DNA of 64,000 bases, taken from contig NZ_CP102931.1 of assembly GCF_024734665.1 (NCBI RefSeq), forward strand, positions 2,230,001-2,294,000, written 5' to 3'. Positions within the stretch are counted from its first letter, which is position 1; each line of letters starts with the position of its first letter. Below the pieces are notes generated by a model. The model ran no database searches. It had not been told where the DNA came from and saw only the letters and a program-made list of their open reading frames with translations. Shown piece by piece: positions 1-7,927 of the stretch. The position numbers were made by a program, and so were the translations under genes. The stretch comes from Variovorax paradoxus (GTDB lineage: Bacteria > Pseudomonadota > Gammaproteobacteria > Burkholderiales > Burkholderiaceae_C).

Positions 1-1
1 C

Positions 2-58
2 GGGCAGACCTTCGAGGAATCGGCCTCGGAGTTCGCGCAACGGCGAACTGCTCGTTGA
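2..58 (+). CDS. 3' end of an upstream gene (partial)
   Basis: An open frame enters from the left edge and ends at a TGA seven bases before the next start codon. Only 18 residues are visible, rich in Glu, Phe and Arg. The pattern (F-E-E, then F-A-Q-R-R near the end) recalls the C-terminus of an enoyl-CoA hydratase, but this is too short to assign. The tight spacing suggests it is the preceding gene of the same operon. Confidence 0.35.
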   Translation, partial: GQTFEESASEFAQRRTAR

Positions 59-64
59 TCGATC

Positions 65-1240
65 ATGCCGTCAGCAAATTCAGCCCGGGTCGTCATCGTT
101 GGCGGCGCCATCATCGGCAGCTTCTGTGCCTGGTCGCTGCGCAAGGCAGGCTTCACGGGAACGATCACCGTCGTGGAGAAGGATGCCTCGTACCAGTTTT
201 CTTCGACGGCCCTTTCTGCCGCCTCGATACGAACCCAATTCGGAACGGCCACGAACATCCAGATGAGCCTCTTCGGGGCTCACATGTTCCGCAACATCAA
301 GGCCGTGTTCGGAGATGAAGCGGATATCGGGTATCGGGAAAAGGGCTACCTGATTCTCGGAGGCCACGATCAGGTTGCTGAGCGCATAGAGGCTGTCAGG
401 CTGCAGCGCAGCCACGGCGCGGACATCCGGGTGCTCGATCCCGATGAACTCGGCGCGCGCTTTCCGGGCGTCAACTTCGACGACGTCGGCATTGGAACGC
501 TGGGTGTCCAGCACGAAGGCTGGTTCGATGCCTGGAGCCTGCTCTCCGAGGTGCGCCGCGCGGCGCGCCGGCTTGGCGTCAGCTATGTGGAAACAGCAGC
601 CAACGCGTTCAAGACGAATGGCGCGAGAGTCACCGGGGTCGAGTTGTCGAACGGAGACGCGCTTGCGTGCGATTTCTGCGTTCTGGCCGCAGGAGCGCAG
701 TCCGGACGCCTGGCTGCGTCGTTGGGAATCGAACTGCCGGTCGTGCCGAAGAAGCGCACGGTGTTCTCCTTCAAGACGCCTTTCAGGGCGAACGATTTCC
801 CGATGCTGTTCGACTCGAGCGGCATCTGGGTGCGGCCTGAAGGGGAGGGCTACATCGGAGGCATCCAGCCACCGGCCGAGATCGACGTGGATGCCGATGG
901 AGACTTCGAACCTCACCACGAGTTGATGGACGAGCTGTTCTGGCCTTTGCTCGCCAGGCGCATCCCGGCCATGGAAGAGTTGCGCCTGAACCGGGCGTGG
1001 GCTGGGCACTATGAAGTCAACACGCTCGACCACAACGGCGTGGTCGGTGCTCACGATGAGCTGGGCAACCTTATCTTCGCGACGGGGTTTTCCGGCCACG
1101 GCGTCATGCACGCGCCAGCGGTCGGCCGAGGTGTGGCGGAACTGATCACGGCCGGGGAATTCCGGTCGATCGACATGACCCCATTGGGTTGGGCGCGCAT
1201 CCGCACCTCGACACCATTGTTTGAATCCATCGTTTACTGA
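65..1240 (+). CDS. FAD-dependent oxidoreductase (DAO family)
   Basis: This 391-residue protein belongs to the glycine oxidase/D-amino-acid oxidase/sarcosine oxidase-like flavoprotein family, which oxidises C-N bonds of amino acids or secondary amines. A Rossmann dinucleotide-binding segment lies at residues 9-20 (VVIVGGAIIGS), followed by the acidic end of beta-2 (VVEKD). Near the C-terminus a G-F-S-G-H-G segment matches the FAD-contacting motif of the family. No signal peptide or membrane segment is visible. It starts seven bases after the upstream stop and leads the SDR-VOC-pxpABC genes, so it probably oxidises an N-containing substrate whose product enters lactam or amide hydrolysis. The family is clear; the substrate is not known. 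Confidence 0.85.
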   Translation: MPSANSARVVIVGGAIIGSFCAWSLRKAGFTGTITVVEKDASYQFSSTALSAASIRTQFGTATNIQMSLFGAHMFRNIKAVFGDEADIGYREKGYLILGGHDQVAERIEAVRLQRSHGADIRVLDPDELGARFPGVNFDDVGIGTLGVQHEGWFDAWSLLSEVRRAARRLGVSYVETAANAFKTNGARVTGVELSNGDALACDFCVLAAGAQSGRLAASLGIELPVVPKKRTVFSFKTPFRANDFPMLFDSSGIWVRPEGEGYIGGIQPPAEIDVDADGDFEPHHELMDELFWPLLARRIPAMEELRLNRAWAGHYEVNTLDHNGVVGAHDELGNLIFATGFSGHGVMHAPAVGRGVAELITAGEFRSIDMTPLGWARIRTSTPLFESIVY

Positions 1241-1252
1241 GAGGAGATCGAA

Positions 1253-2026
1253 ATGAGGCTTGCAGGCAAAGTTGCGGTTGTGACAGGGGCTGCGCGAGGC
1301 ATCGGGCGCGCGACGGCCGAGCGTCTTCTGGCCGAGGGCGCGAAGGTGGTTGTCTCCGACATCGACACAGAGACGCTGACCAGGACGGCCGGCGAGATAG
1401 GCGCGGAAGCCAACGTCTTCGCAGTGCGCACGGACGTTTCGAAAAAGAACGAGGTGGTCGACCTTGTCGAGGCGGCGGTTCAACACTTCGGTGCCATCGA
1501 CATCATGGTGAACAACGCCGGCATCGCACCCGTGGTGGAGTTCCTGGACGTCACCGAAGAAATGCTCAGCCGCGTGCTGGACGTGAATCTCAAAGGGGCC
1601 TTCTACGGTACGCAGGCTGCAGGCCGCGAGATGATCGGCCGCGGCAAGGGCGGGGTGATCATCAACATGTCTTCCATCAATTCCGGACTCGCGAACCCCA
1701 ACGTCGCGCCGTACGCGATTTCGAAGGGCGGCATGAACCAGGTGACCTCTACCGCGGCGGTGGCGTTTGCGCCGCACGGCATTCGGGTCGTCGGTGTCGG
1801 GCCCGGGACCATCATGACCGACATGGTTGCCGGGGCGTTTGTCCAGAGCGCGGGCAACCATGCAATCCTCTCGCGGACCCCGCTGGGCCGCTATGGCCAG
1901 CCGTCTGAAATTGCGTCGGTCGTCGCGTTCCTGGCGAGTGAAGATGCGTCGTACATCACTGGGGAAACCATGTACGTGGACGGGGGACGACGCGTTCTGA
2001 ACTATGTTGTTCCAGTGAAGGGCTGA
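1253..2026 (+). CDS. SDR family NAD(P)-dependent oxidoreductase
   Basis: This is a classical short-chain dehydrogenase of 257 residues, the usual family length. The cofactor motif TGAARGIG lies at about residue 12, NNAG at about residue 86, the catalytic serine in the MSSIN segment, and the catalytic Tyr-Lys pair in YAISKGG near residue 156. An acidic residue (SDIDT) at the end of beta-2 favours NAD over NADP. A strong GAGGAG ribosome site precedes the ATG. It lies 12 bp after the flavoprotein gene and 3 bp before the VOC gene, so it is part of one operon. It resembles 3-oxoacyl-ACP reductase/sorbitol dehydrogenase-like catabolic SDRs; the substrate is unknown. Confidence 0.9.
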   Translation: MRLAGKVAVVTGAARGIGRATAERLLAEGAKVVVSDIDTETLTRTAGEIGAEANVFAVRTDVSKKNEVVDLVEAAVQHFGAIDIMVNNAGIAPVVEFLDVTEEMLSRVLDVNLKGAFYGTQAAGREMIGRGKGGVIINMSSINSGLANPNVAPYAISKGGMNQVTSTAAVAFAPHGIRVVGVGPGTIMTDMVAGAFVQSAGNHAILSRTPLGRYGQPSEIASVVAFLASEDASYITGETMYVDGGRRVLNYVVPVKG

Positions 2027-2029
2027 TCG

Positions 2030-2482
2030 ATGTCAAACCCGTTCAACAAGCTTCACCACATCTGCATCGTGGTGCACGACATCGACAAGGCGCAGGCCTA
2101 TTACGAATCCATCGGCGTAGGCCCCTGGGCCGAGTACCCGCCTCTGTCCGAGTATGAAGAGCTGAGCGTTCCCAGCCAGGCTGGCTTTCTCGCGCTCAAG
2201 TACAGGATGTGCAACTTGCCGAACGTGCAGATCCAGCTTTGCGAGCCCAACGATGAACCGTCGCCTCAGCGCATTCATCTGGACAGCAAGGGAGAAGGCG
2301 TTTTCCACATTGGGTTCGAGGTTCCGGATGCCGATGCAGCAGAGGCGCAAGCCGGCACGCTGGGGTTGCCCGTGCTGATGCGAGGGCGTCGCACGAACCG
2401 GACGGGCTTTACCTACTACGCCTCGGCCGAGGGTGCAGGCGTGACGCTGCTCACTCGTGCAACGAATCTTCCTGGCAAGTAG
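2030..2482 (+). CDS. VOC family (glyoxalase-like) protein
   Basis: This 150-residue protein has one vicinal-oxygen-chelate unit: an opening LHHICIVVHDIDKAQAYY module, a second beta-alpha-beta module starting at GVFHIGFEVPDADAAEA, and a closing T-Y-Y-A acidic strand. Potential metal ligands are the early His and the later His/Glu positions. VOC proteins act as isomerases, lyases or dioxygenases. Its place between an SDR and pxpA suggests a step in the same catabolic route. The specific reaction cannot be read from the sequence. Confidence 0.8.
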   Translation: MSNPFNKLHHICIVVHDIDKAQAYYESIGVGPWAEYPPLSEYEELSVPSQAGFLALKYRMCNLPNVQIQLCEPNDEPSPQRIHLDSKGEGVFHIGFEVPDADAAEAQAGTLGLPVLMRGRRTNRTGFTYYASAEGAGVTLLTRATNLPGK

Positions 2483-2503
2483 AGATAAAGCGAGGACTCA
2501 AGG

Positions 2504-3262
2504 ATGCGGATCGATCTGAATTCCGACCTGGGTGAAGGCTACGGCCCATGGGTCATGGGAAACGACGCGTTGATTCTCGACTGCGTGACCAGCGCGAACA
2601 TCGCCTGCGGCGGCCATGCCGGTGATGCGGAAACGATGTACAGGACCTTGCGACTGGCCGCTGACCGCGGGGTGAAGGTCGGTGCCCATCCCGGATATGC
2701 CGACCGCGAGGGGTTCGGGCGACGCGTGATTCCGATGCAACCTGCCGAGATCGGTCGAATGGTTGCCGCGCAGGTCGGCTCTCTTGCGGCGATAGCTCGC
2801 CTGGCGGGCACTCGGGTGAGCTATGTGAAGCCGCATGGCGCACTCGGCAATCTCGCCGCGGCCGACATGGCAGTTGCCAAGGCCATTGTCTCGGTGGTCA
2901 AGACGATCGACCCCGCTCTTGCGATCCTCGCCATATCGGGTACGAGCCTGGAGCACGCCGCTCGCGAGGAGGGGCTTCAAGTCTTCTCCGAAATATTCGC
3001 CGATCGCGCGTACCTGTCTAGCGGCCATCTGATGCCGCGCAGCCAGGAGGGAGCGGTGCTGCACGATGCAAAGGAAGCAGCGAGTCGTTTGATCGGCTTC
3101 CTGAAGACCGGAAAGATGCCCGTCCTGGGCTCCGACCCGATCCCGTTGAAGGCCGAATCGATCTGCGTCCACGGCGACAACGCGGAGTCCGTCGAGATGG
3201 CCCGGCACGTCCGGATGCGATTGGAGGCCGAAGGGGTCACTCTGGTCTCGTTTCTCGACTAG
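2504..3262 (+). CDS. pxpA: 5-oxoprolinase subunit A (LamB/YcsF family)
   Basis: PxpA is one of three subunits of the ATP-dependent bacterial 5-oxoprolinase that opens pyroglutamate to glutamate. This 252-residue protein has the family opening M-R-I-D-L-N-S-D-L-G-E-G-Y-G, the ANIACGGHAGD segment at residues 33-43, the VGAHPGYADREGFGRR segment, and YVKPHGAL near residue 108. These residues form the active-site barrel of the LamB/YcsF fold. An AGGA-type ribosome site precedes the ATG. The gene is followed at once by pxpB and pxpC, the usual set. Related amide substrates cannot be excluded because the operon also holds oxidoreductases. Confidence 0.93.
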   Translation: MRIDLNSDLGEGYGPWVMGNDALILDCVTSANIACGGHAGDAETMYRTLRLAADRGVKVGAHPGYADREGFGRRVIPMQPAEIGRMVAAQVGSLAAIARLAGTRVSYVKPHGALGNLAAADMAVAKAIVSVVKTIDPALAILAISGTSLEHAAREEGLQVFSEIFADRAYLSSGHLMPRSQEGAVLHDAKEAASRLIGFLKTGKMPVLGSDPIPLKAESICVHGDNAESVEMARHVRMRLEAEGVTLVSFLD

Positions 3263-3283
3263 CTACCGGTGCGGGGAAGTTCG

Positions 3284-3985
3284 ATGCTGGAGCAAGGATG
3301 GCCAAAGTACGTTCCTGTCGCGGACCACTCGCTGCTGGTTTCCTTTGGCGATGCGATCACCGATCAGGCAAGTGCGACGGTGCTCGCGCTCGATCGGGCA
3401 TTGGCTCATTCGCCGCCCGAGGGAATGCTTGAATGCATTCCGGCGTTTGTCAGCCTGCTGATCGACTTCGATCCTCTGGTCACGGATCACACCCGGATTC
3501 AAGAGGCTGCTAAAAACCTGCAGCAAGATCCTCCGGCCGGCCAGGTTGGAGGGGAACTGCGCGAGGTCGAGATTTGCTATGAAGAAGACTTCGCGCCCGA
3601 TCTTGCAGCGGTGGCCCAGGCCTCGGGCCTTTGTATCGATGAAGTGATCAACCGTCACTTGCAGGGTGACTATCAAGTGCGCATGTATGGATTCGCTCCG
3701 GGCTACGCGTACATGTCGGGCGTGCCGAGAGAGATCCAGGTGCCGCGCAAGCCTTCGTCGCTTCGGGACATTGCAGCCGGAAGCGTGCTCATTGCGGGGC
3801 CGCAGTGTCTTGTCACGACGCTCAAGATGCCCACCGGGTGGTCGATCATCGGGAGGTCTCCCACCCGGATACTGACCCGCGATGAAAGCGCTCCCTTTCT
3901 TTTCGGCGTAGGGGACAAGGTCAGGTTCAAGCGCATCAGCCTGGCGGAGTACGAGGCACGACGAGAGATTGCCGACCATGGCTGA
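3284..3985 (+). CDS. pxpB: 5-oxoprolinase subunit B (allophanate hydrolase subunit 1/KipI family)
   Basis: This 233-residue protein matches PxpB/KipI: an N-terminal domain beginning with a D-H-S-L-L-V-S-F-G-D segment and a C-terminal cyclophilin-like domain with YGFAPGYAYMSGVPREIQVPRK and AGSVLIAGPQCLVTT. I chose the ATG at 3284, which follows a GGGGAAG ribosome site. A GTG five codons upstream, only six bases after the pxpA stop, is an alternative. Its 3' end overlaps pxpC by 8 bp. It should act in the cytoplasm as part of the PxpABC complex. Confidence 0.9.
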   Translation: MLEQGWPKYVPVADHSLLVSFGDAITDQASATVLALDRALAHSPPEGMLECIPAFVSLLIDFDPLVTDHTRIQEAAKNLQQDPPAGQVGGELREVEICYEEDFAPDLAAVAQASGLCIDEVINRHLQGDYQVRMYGFAPGYAYMSGVPREIQVPRKPSSLRDIAAGSVLIAGPQCLVTTLKMPTGWSIIGRSPTRILTRDESAPFLFGVGDKVRFKRISLAEYEARREIADHG

Positions 3986-4982
3986 AGCCAGGCTGCTGGT
4001 CAGGGCCTGCGGGCCGCTGGTCTCGTACCAGGACGGCGGGCGGCCGGGCATGCTGAGGTTTGGCGTCCCCGCCTCGGGCCCCATGGATCGACTTGCACAT
4101 GCCGCGGCCAATGTCGCGCTGGGATGCCCGGCGGAATCCACCACCATAGAGATCTCCATGGGAGGACTGGAAGTGGTGTGCGAATCGGGCGAAGTAACTT
4201 GCTGCGTTTCTGGAGGCGACTTTCAGGTCTGCCATTCAGGTTCCTCAAGCAAGTCCTGGTGCGTGCGAACGATCCGTTCAGGAGACGTGCTGTCGGTTCG
4301 ACCCGGCAGTTGGGGAAGTTGGGCCTACCTGGCGTTCTGTGGCGAACTGGTGTGCGACCAGTGGGCGGGGCACACCGCAACGCATTCGACGTCTGGCCTT
4401 GGTGGCGGGAGCCTCGGCCCTGGTGCCGCGATCTTGCTGCGCAACGCCTGCGTTGCGGAAGAGCGGGAGGGTGATCTCCCGGTTCCTGCTTTTGCCTATT
4501 CGCGCAAGCCTGTGCGGGTTGTGCTGGGGCCGCAGACCGGCAGGTTCGAGCCCGAGGCCATGACGGCGCTTCTCAACGAGAGCTTCTCGGTCACGTCGGC
4601 CTACGACCGGATGGGCATGCGCCTCTCCGGTCCGAAGCTGGCACTGAAGGATGCCTTGTCCATCCCGTCCGAGCCGATCGTGAGAGGCTCGATACAGGTC
4701 GGGGGCGATGGCGTGGCTTCGATACTGCTGGCCGACCACCAGACCACCGGCGGATACCCAAAGATTGCCACGGTGTTGTCCTCGGATCTTGATGGCTTGT
4801 CCCAGCTTCGACCGCGCGACAGCCTGAGTTTTCAAGCCGTGGACGCATTGGAGGCGATCCGGTTGGTGCGATCGGAAGCGCCGCTGAGAAGTCGGTTCCT
4901 GAAAGAGATTGCAAGACCGTTGGGCAGTCTGCAAAGCCGGTTGATGAGAGCGAACCTGATCAGCGGATTTGTCCGGGCGTAG
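3978..4982 (+). CDS. pxpC: 5-oxoprolinase subunit C (biotin-dependent carboxyltransferase family)
   Basis: This 334-residue protein is the allophanate-hydrolase-subunit-2/PxpC type. It shows the opening SYQDGGRPGMLRFGVPASGPMD (residues about 19-40), the segment R-V-V-L-G-P-Q-T-G-R-F at the start of the second half, then S-A-Y-D-R-M-G-M-R-L-S-G-P and a closing Q-V-G-G-D-G-V-A-S-I-L-L-A-D-H-Q-T-T-G-G-Y-P-K region. All are strongly conserved in the family. The ATG at 3978 overlaps pxpB by 8 bp; a TTG nine bases earlier is less likely. It is the last of the six tightly spaced catabolic genes before a 55-bp gap with an operator-like palindrome. Confidence 0.9.
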   Translation: MAEARLLVRACGPLVSYQDGGRPGMLRFGVPASGPMDRLAHAAANVALGCPAESTTIEISMGGLEVVCESGEVTCCVSGGDFQVCHSGSSSKSWCVRTIRSGDVLSVRPGSWGSWAYLAFCGELVCDQWAGHTATHSTSGLGGGSLGPGAAILLRNACVAEEREGDLPVPAFAYSRKPVRVVLGPQTGRFEPEAMTALLNESFSVTSAYDRMGMRLSGPKLALKDALSIPSEPIVRGSIQVGGDGVASILLADHQTTGGYPKIATVLSSDLDGLSQLRPRDSLSFQAVDALEAIRLVRSEAPLRSRFLKEIARPLGSLQSRLMRANLISGFVRA

Positions 4983-5000
4983 CGCGGGGCTATACGAGAT

Positions 5001-5017
5001 GTATATGATGCATATAC
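5001..5017. promoter_or_regulatory. Perfect AT-rich palindrome upstream of the ParD-like gene
   Basis: GTATATG-ATG-CATATAC is a perfect 7-3-7 inverted repeat, 21 bp before the ParD-like start codon. It sits in a short AT-rich patch, and related TATACG and CATATG words flank it. A TATGAT hexamer inside the left arm could serve as a -10 box. Ribbon-helix-helix proteins commonly bind such short palindromes to repress their own operons, so autoregulation by the next gene is the natural inference. Confidence 0.6.
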
Positions 5018-5037
5018 GTTTCATATGGAGATCGCCG

Positions 5038-5292
5038 ATGGGCATTGTAAAAATTTCGGACTTGATGCACGAGAACCTGCGAGTGGCGGGGAACGCCCTC
5101 AGCAGGTCTATCAATGCACAGGCAGAGCACTGGATGCGAGTCGGCATGCTGACCGAGATGCACCCGGAGTTGGACTACCGGGAAATCTGCCAACTGTTGA
5201 TACAGGCTGAACTCGCGGGGGGGCTGGACATCGCCGCGGCCGTCACAACTCAACCTAGCAAGCCCCGCGCGTCCTCGAGCGGAAAACACTGA
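5038..5292 (+). CDS. ParD-like ribbon-helix-helix protein
   Basis: This 84-residue protein matches the ParD-like antitoxin family: a short beta strand (GIVKISDLMHENLRVAG) followed by two helices (S-R-S-I-N-A-Q-A-E-H-W-M-R-V-G-M, then D-Y-R-E-I-C-Q-L-L-I-Q-A-E-L). The ATG at 5038 follows an ATGGAG ribosome site; a longer GTG reading from 4969 would overlap pxpC and crosses the palindrome, so it is unlikely. No toxin of the ParE/RelE type follows. Instead the stop codon overlaps the start of a methionine aminopeptidase gene by one base (TGATG), so the two are translationally coupled. A DNA-binding autoregulator is the probable role. Confidence 0.75.
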   Translation: MGIVKISDLMHENLRVAGNALSRSINAQAEHWMRVGMLTEMHPELDYREICQLLIQAELAGGLDIAAAVTTQPSKPRASSSGKH

Positions 5293-6083
5293 TGGCTCAC
5301 GGCGTTCCCATCAAGTCCGCCGAGGAGCTCGAAATGTCGCGGCGGGCCGGCAGGCTTGCCGCAGAGGTGCTCGGCATGATCGAGCCCTACGTCGTGCCGG
5401 GGGTGAGCACGGAGACGCTCGACCGGATCTGCCACGACCACATCGTGAATGTCCAGGGTGCCATTCCAGCGAACGTGGGGTATCAGGGGTATCCGAAGAC
5501 CGTTCTCACTTCCGTCAATCAGGTGGTTTGTCACGGCATCCCCTCGCCCGACAAGATTCTGAAGAAGGGCGACATCATCAACATCGATGTCGCCGTCATC
5601 AAGGACGGCTGGTTCGGTGACACCAGTCGCATGTACTTTGTCGGAGCCCCCAGTGTGTTGGCTCGGCGCCTGGTGGAGACGACGTACGAAGCAATGCTGG
5701 CCGGAATCCGGCAGGTCAAGCCTGGAGCGACTCTGGGCGATGTTGGCCATGCCATCCAGTCGGTTGCTCACCGGGAGCAATTCAGCGTGGTGCGCGAATA
5801 CTGCGGACACGGCATCGGCCAGATCTACCACGATGAACCGCAAGTGCTGCACTATGGGCAGCGCGGGGAAGGGCTCAGGCTGGAGCCGGGCATGGTTTTC
5901 ACCATCGAACCGATGCTCAATGCAGGCAAACGCGAAACCAGGCAATTGCCCGACGGATGGACAGTCGTGACAAAGGACCGGTCTCTGTCCGCCCAGTGGG
6001 AACACATGGTGGCTGTAACGCCCGAGGGATATGAGGTGCTTACGCCTTGGCCGGGTGGCACGGGCGGCTACGCGCCGGTTTGA
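5292..6083 (+). CDS. map: Type I methionine aminopeptidase
   Basis: This 263-residue cytoplasmic metalloprotease removes N-terminal methionine from new proteins. All five metal ligands are visible: Asp in IINIDVAVIKDG, Asp in WFGDTSRMYF, His in CGHGIGQIYHDEPQ, Glu in VFTIEPML, and Glu in SAQWEHMVAVT. The substrate-side His of V-V-C-H-G-I-P is also present. It lacks an N-terminal extension. The 1-bp overlap with the ParD-like gene and the distance from ribosomal-protein genes suggest an accessory copy rather than the housekeeping one, which would be elsewhere; that part is inference. Confidence 0.92.
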   Translation: MAHGVPIKSAEELEMSRRAGRLAAEVLGMIEPYVVPGVSTETLDRICHDHIVNVQGAIPANVGYQGYPKTVLTSVNQVVCHGIPSPDKILKKGDIINIDVAVIKDGWFGDTSRMYFVGAPSVLARRLVETTYEAMLAGIRQVKPGATLGDVGHAIQSVAHREQFSVVREYCGHGIGQIYHDEPQVLHYGQRGEGLRLEPGMVFTIEPMLNAGKRETRQLPDGWTVVTKDRSLSAQWEHMVAVTPEGYEVLTPWPGGTGGYAPV

Positions 6084-6204
6084 TACTGAGCCTGCCGCGC
6101 AGATCTTGAAGACCCGGTTCTCGCAGCGCGAAGGCAAGACATGTTCCCCGGGGGCGCGCAAAGAACACGGAGATCATGGGGCGACTCTCTCGGCGCACGC
6201 CTCA

Positions 6205-6348
6205 CGAGATGCTCATCTCCAGCGGCGTCGTCTGAAACGCCAGCTGCCGCCAGCGACCACCCTCCCGGGCCCAGACCTGCATCACGCGCGAGTCGATGCG
6301 TACGGTGCCGCTGCCGTCCTTGCGCACGGCCACGAGCAGTTGCCGAAG
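6205..6348 (-). pseudogene. C-terminal remnant of a DUF4440/SnoaL-like (NTF2-fold) protein
   Basis: About 48 codons ending at a stop at 6202-6204 read as the last strands of an NTF2-fold protein: G-T-V-R-I-D-S-R-V-M-Q-V-W, then G-R-W-R-Q-L-A-F-Q-T-T-P-L. This W-x-x-x-x-G-x-W-R pattern is typical of DUF4440 C-termini. The upstream (N-terminal) part is missing. At about 6349 the frame runs into the antisense of a quinone-reductase fragment. The gene is therefore truncated at its 5' end. Confidence 0.55.
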
Positions 6349-6744
6349 CGCGATCGCGGCCTGCATGTGATCGGGACGGCCTCGACACCGGAGAAGAAAG
6401 ACTTCGCACTGGCCAATGGCGCGCACGAAGTCGTCGAGAGCGACCCCCAGGGACTGACCGAGAAGGTCATGCAGCTCACGGGCGGGCGCGGCGTTGACCT
6501 GGCCTTCGACCATCTCGGAGGCGCGCACTTCATCGCCTGCCTGCGCGCCCTGGCACCGTTCGGAATGGCGGTCTCCTACAACATCGTCACCGGCCCGCCG
6601 GCCGGCGATGTGTTCGAGGAACTGCGCAAGTTGCTGGGCAAGAGCCTCGCGGTGCGTACTTTTTCGATTCACTCCATCGACGCCGATGCCACTCAACGGC
6701 GCGGGCTGATGGAGTCGGCCATTGCCCTCATGGCCGCGGGCAGC
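6349..6744 (+). pseudogene. Internal fragment of a zinc-binding/quinone oxidoreductase
   Basis: About 130 codons encode the middle of an MDR-family NADPH:quinone reductase: H-V-I-G-T-A-S-T-P-E-K, then G-A-H-E-V-V, T-G-G-R-G-V-D-L-A-F-D-H-L-G-G, and the L-M-A-A-G end piece. The N-terminal catalytic part, the first half of the nucleotide-binding domain and the last strands are absent. The open frame is extended at both ends by unrelated antisense sequence. It lies between two minus-strand genes and looks like a rearrangement product. No start codon or ribosome site belonging to the fragment is visible. Confidence 0.75.
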
Positions 6745-7607
6745 ACGACGGACACCACCGTGCCCCGGCCGGGCCGCGAGCGCAGCCGAACCGTCGCGCC
6801 CTGCAGATCGGCCAGCCGCTGCACCGTGGCCAGCCCCAGACCCAGCCCGCGTCCGCGCGCGGCCGGCTGTTCGGGGGCATCGATTCTGTAGAACGCCTCG
6901 AAGACCCGTGCCTGATGCTGCTGCGCAATGCCGACCCCGGTGTCGCAGACATCGATGCGAATGCCTTCCCGATGCCGCCGCGCGCCCACGAGTACGCCGC
7001 CGCGGTGTGTGTGGCGCAGCGCGTTGCTCACCAGGTTGTTGAGGATCCGCGTGAGCATCACGCCGTCGCAGCGCGCCCATGCGCCGGTGGGGCGCACCAC
7101 CAGCCGCACTCCCTGCGCCTCGGCCACGGCGCGGAAGTGATGCCGGACCTCGTCGAGCAGCGGATCGAGCGCCAGCTTGGCGCACCTGGGCGGTGTGCGG
7201 CCCGCCTCGATCTGCGTCAGATCCAGCAGCCCGGTCAACAGCCGATCGAGAAAGTCGACGGACTGGCGGATCTGTTCGATGCGCCAGTGCAACCGATCGG
7301 CGTCGAGATCGGCGCTCGACAGCGCGTTCGAGAACAGCATCAGGGCTTGCAGTGGCTGCCGCAGGTCGTGGATTGCGGCTGCGAAGAGGCAGGCCTTCGC
7401 CCGGCCGGAGGTCTCGAGCAACTGGTTCTTTCGCAAGAGCTCGGCCATGGCCTGCTCGACAGGGGGCTGAAACTCCGGCGGGGGAGCACGCACCGGGAGC
7501 GGGACGCTGTCGAAGGTGTTCCTCCGGAGGTGCAACTGCGACGTCCCCTCAACCGGCACAGGCAAGGGAAAGCCGAAGAACCGAAGCACGTGCTGAAGCG
7601 AGTTCAT
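6693..7607 (-). CDS. Sensor-less histidine kinase
   Basis: This 304-residue cytoplasmic kinase has no transmembrane segment. The H-box FAAAIHDLRQPLQAL lies near residue 75, with an N-box (ILNNLVSNALRHT), a G1 box (DVCDTGVGI), an F-box (VFEAFYRID) and a G2 box (GRGLGLGLATV). The ATG at 7605-7607 has a good AGGAG ribosome site nine bases upstream, which decides the start. The final residues (from about 6744 down) are read-through into the neighbouring quinone-reductase fragment, so the native end was probably replaced, though the ATPase domain is complete. It is the third gene of an operon with a PQ-loop protein and a one-TM peptide. No response regulator is adjacent. Confidence 0.85.
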   Translation of the reverse strand: MNSLQHVLRFFGFPLPVPVEGTSQLHLRRNTFDSVPLPVRAPPPEFQPPVEQAMAELLRKNQLLETSGRAKACLFAAAIHDLRQPLQALMLFSNALSSADLDADRLHWRIEQIRQSVDFLDRLLTGLLDLTQIEAGRTPPRCAKLALDPLLDEVRHHFRAVAEAQGVRLVVRPTGAWARCDGVMLTRILNNLVSNALRHTHRGGVLVGARRHREGIRIDVCDTGVGIAQQHQARVFEAFYRIDAPEQPAARGRGLGLGLATVQRLADLQGATVRLRSRPGRGTVVSVVLPAAMRAMADSISPRR

Positions 7608-7618
7608 ACAAACATCTC

Positions 7619-7927
7619 CTAGAGCAGTCCCCTGCGGCGCGCCGCGATCAACGCGACGGTGGCGCAGCACACGAGGTTGATGGCCGAGATCGTGACGAAG
7701 AGACCGTCGCGCACGACCCAGGCGCCGTACATCACGCCGGTGAGGTTCGCGAGCACCCAGGAGCTCCAGGTCACGAGCGAGATCGCACGCGCGCCGTCCG
7801 TGCAGTGCCAGACAGCGACGATCTGCGGCACGTAGGTAACGGCGCGCACGGAGTTGGTCGCCAGGTAGAGCCAGCTCACGATGGACATCAGCGTGGCCGA
7901 AGACTGCAGATCACCACCGGGGCTCAT
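7619..7927 (-). CDS. SemiSWEET-like PQ-loop membrane protein
   Basis: This 102-residue protein has three hydrophobic segments (about residues 12-34, 45-66 and 72-94) and a V-T-Y-V-P-Q-I-V motif in the first, the length and layout of SemiSWEET sugar transporters, which work as dimers of three-helix units. Its start overlaps the stop of the preceding one-TM gene (ATGA), and its end is 11 bp before the histidine kinase start, so the three are one transcription unit. The transported or sensed ligand is unknown. Confidence 0.7.
   Translation of the reverse strand: MSPGGDLQSSATLMSIVSWLYLATNSVRAVTYVPQIVAVWHCTDGARAISLVTWSSWVLANLTGVMYGAWVVRDGLFVTISAINLVCCATVALIAARRRGLL

Noticed and set aside
6031..6891. 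Long plus-strand frame across the quinone-reductase fragment
   Set aside because: Only about 130 of its 286 codons resemble a protein family; the rest is antisense of neighbouring genes, with no ribosome site at the start.
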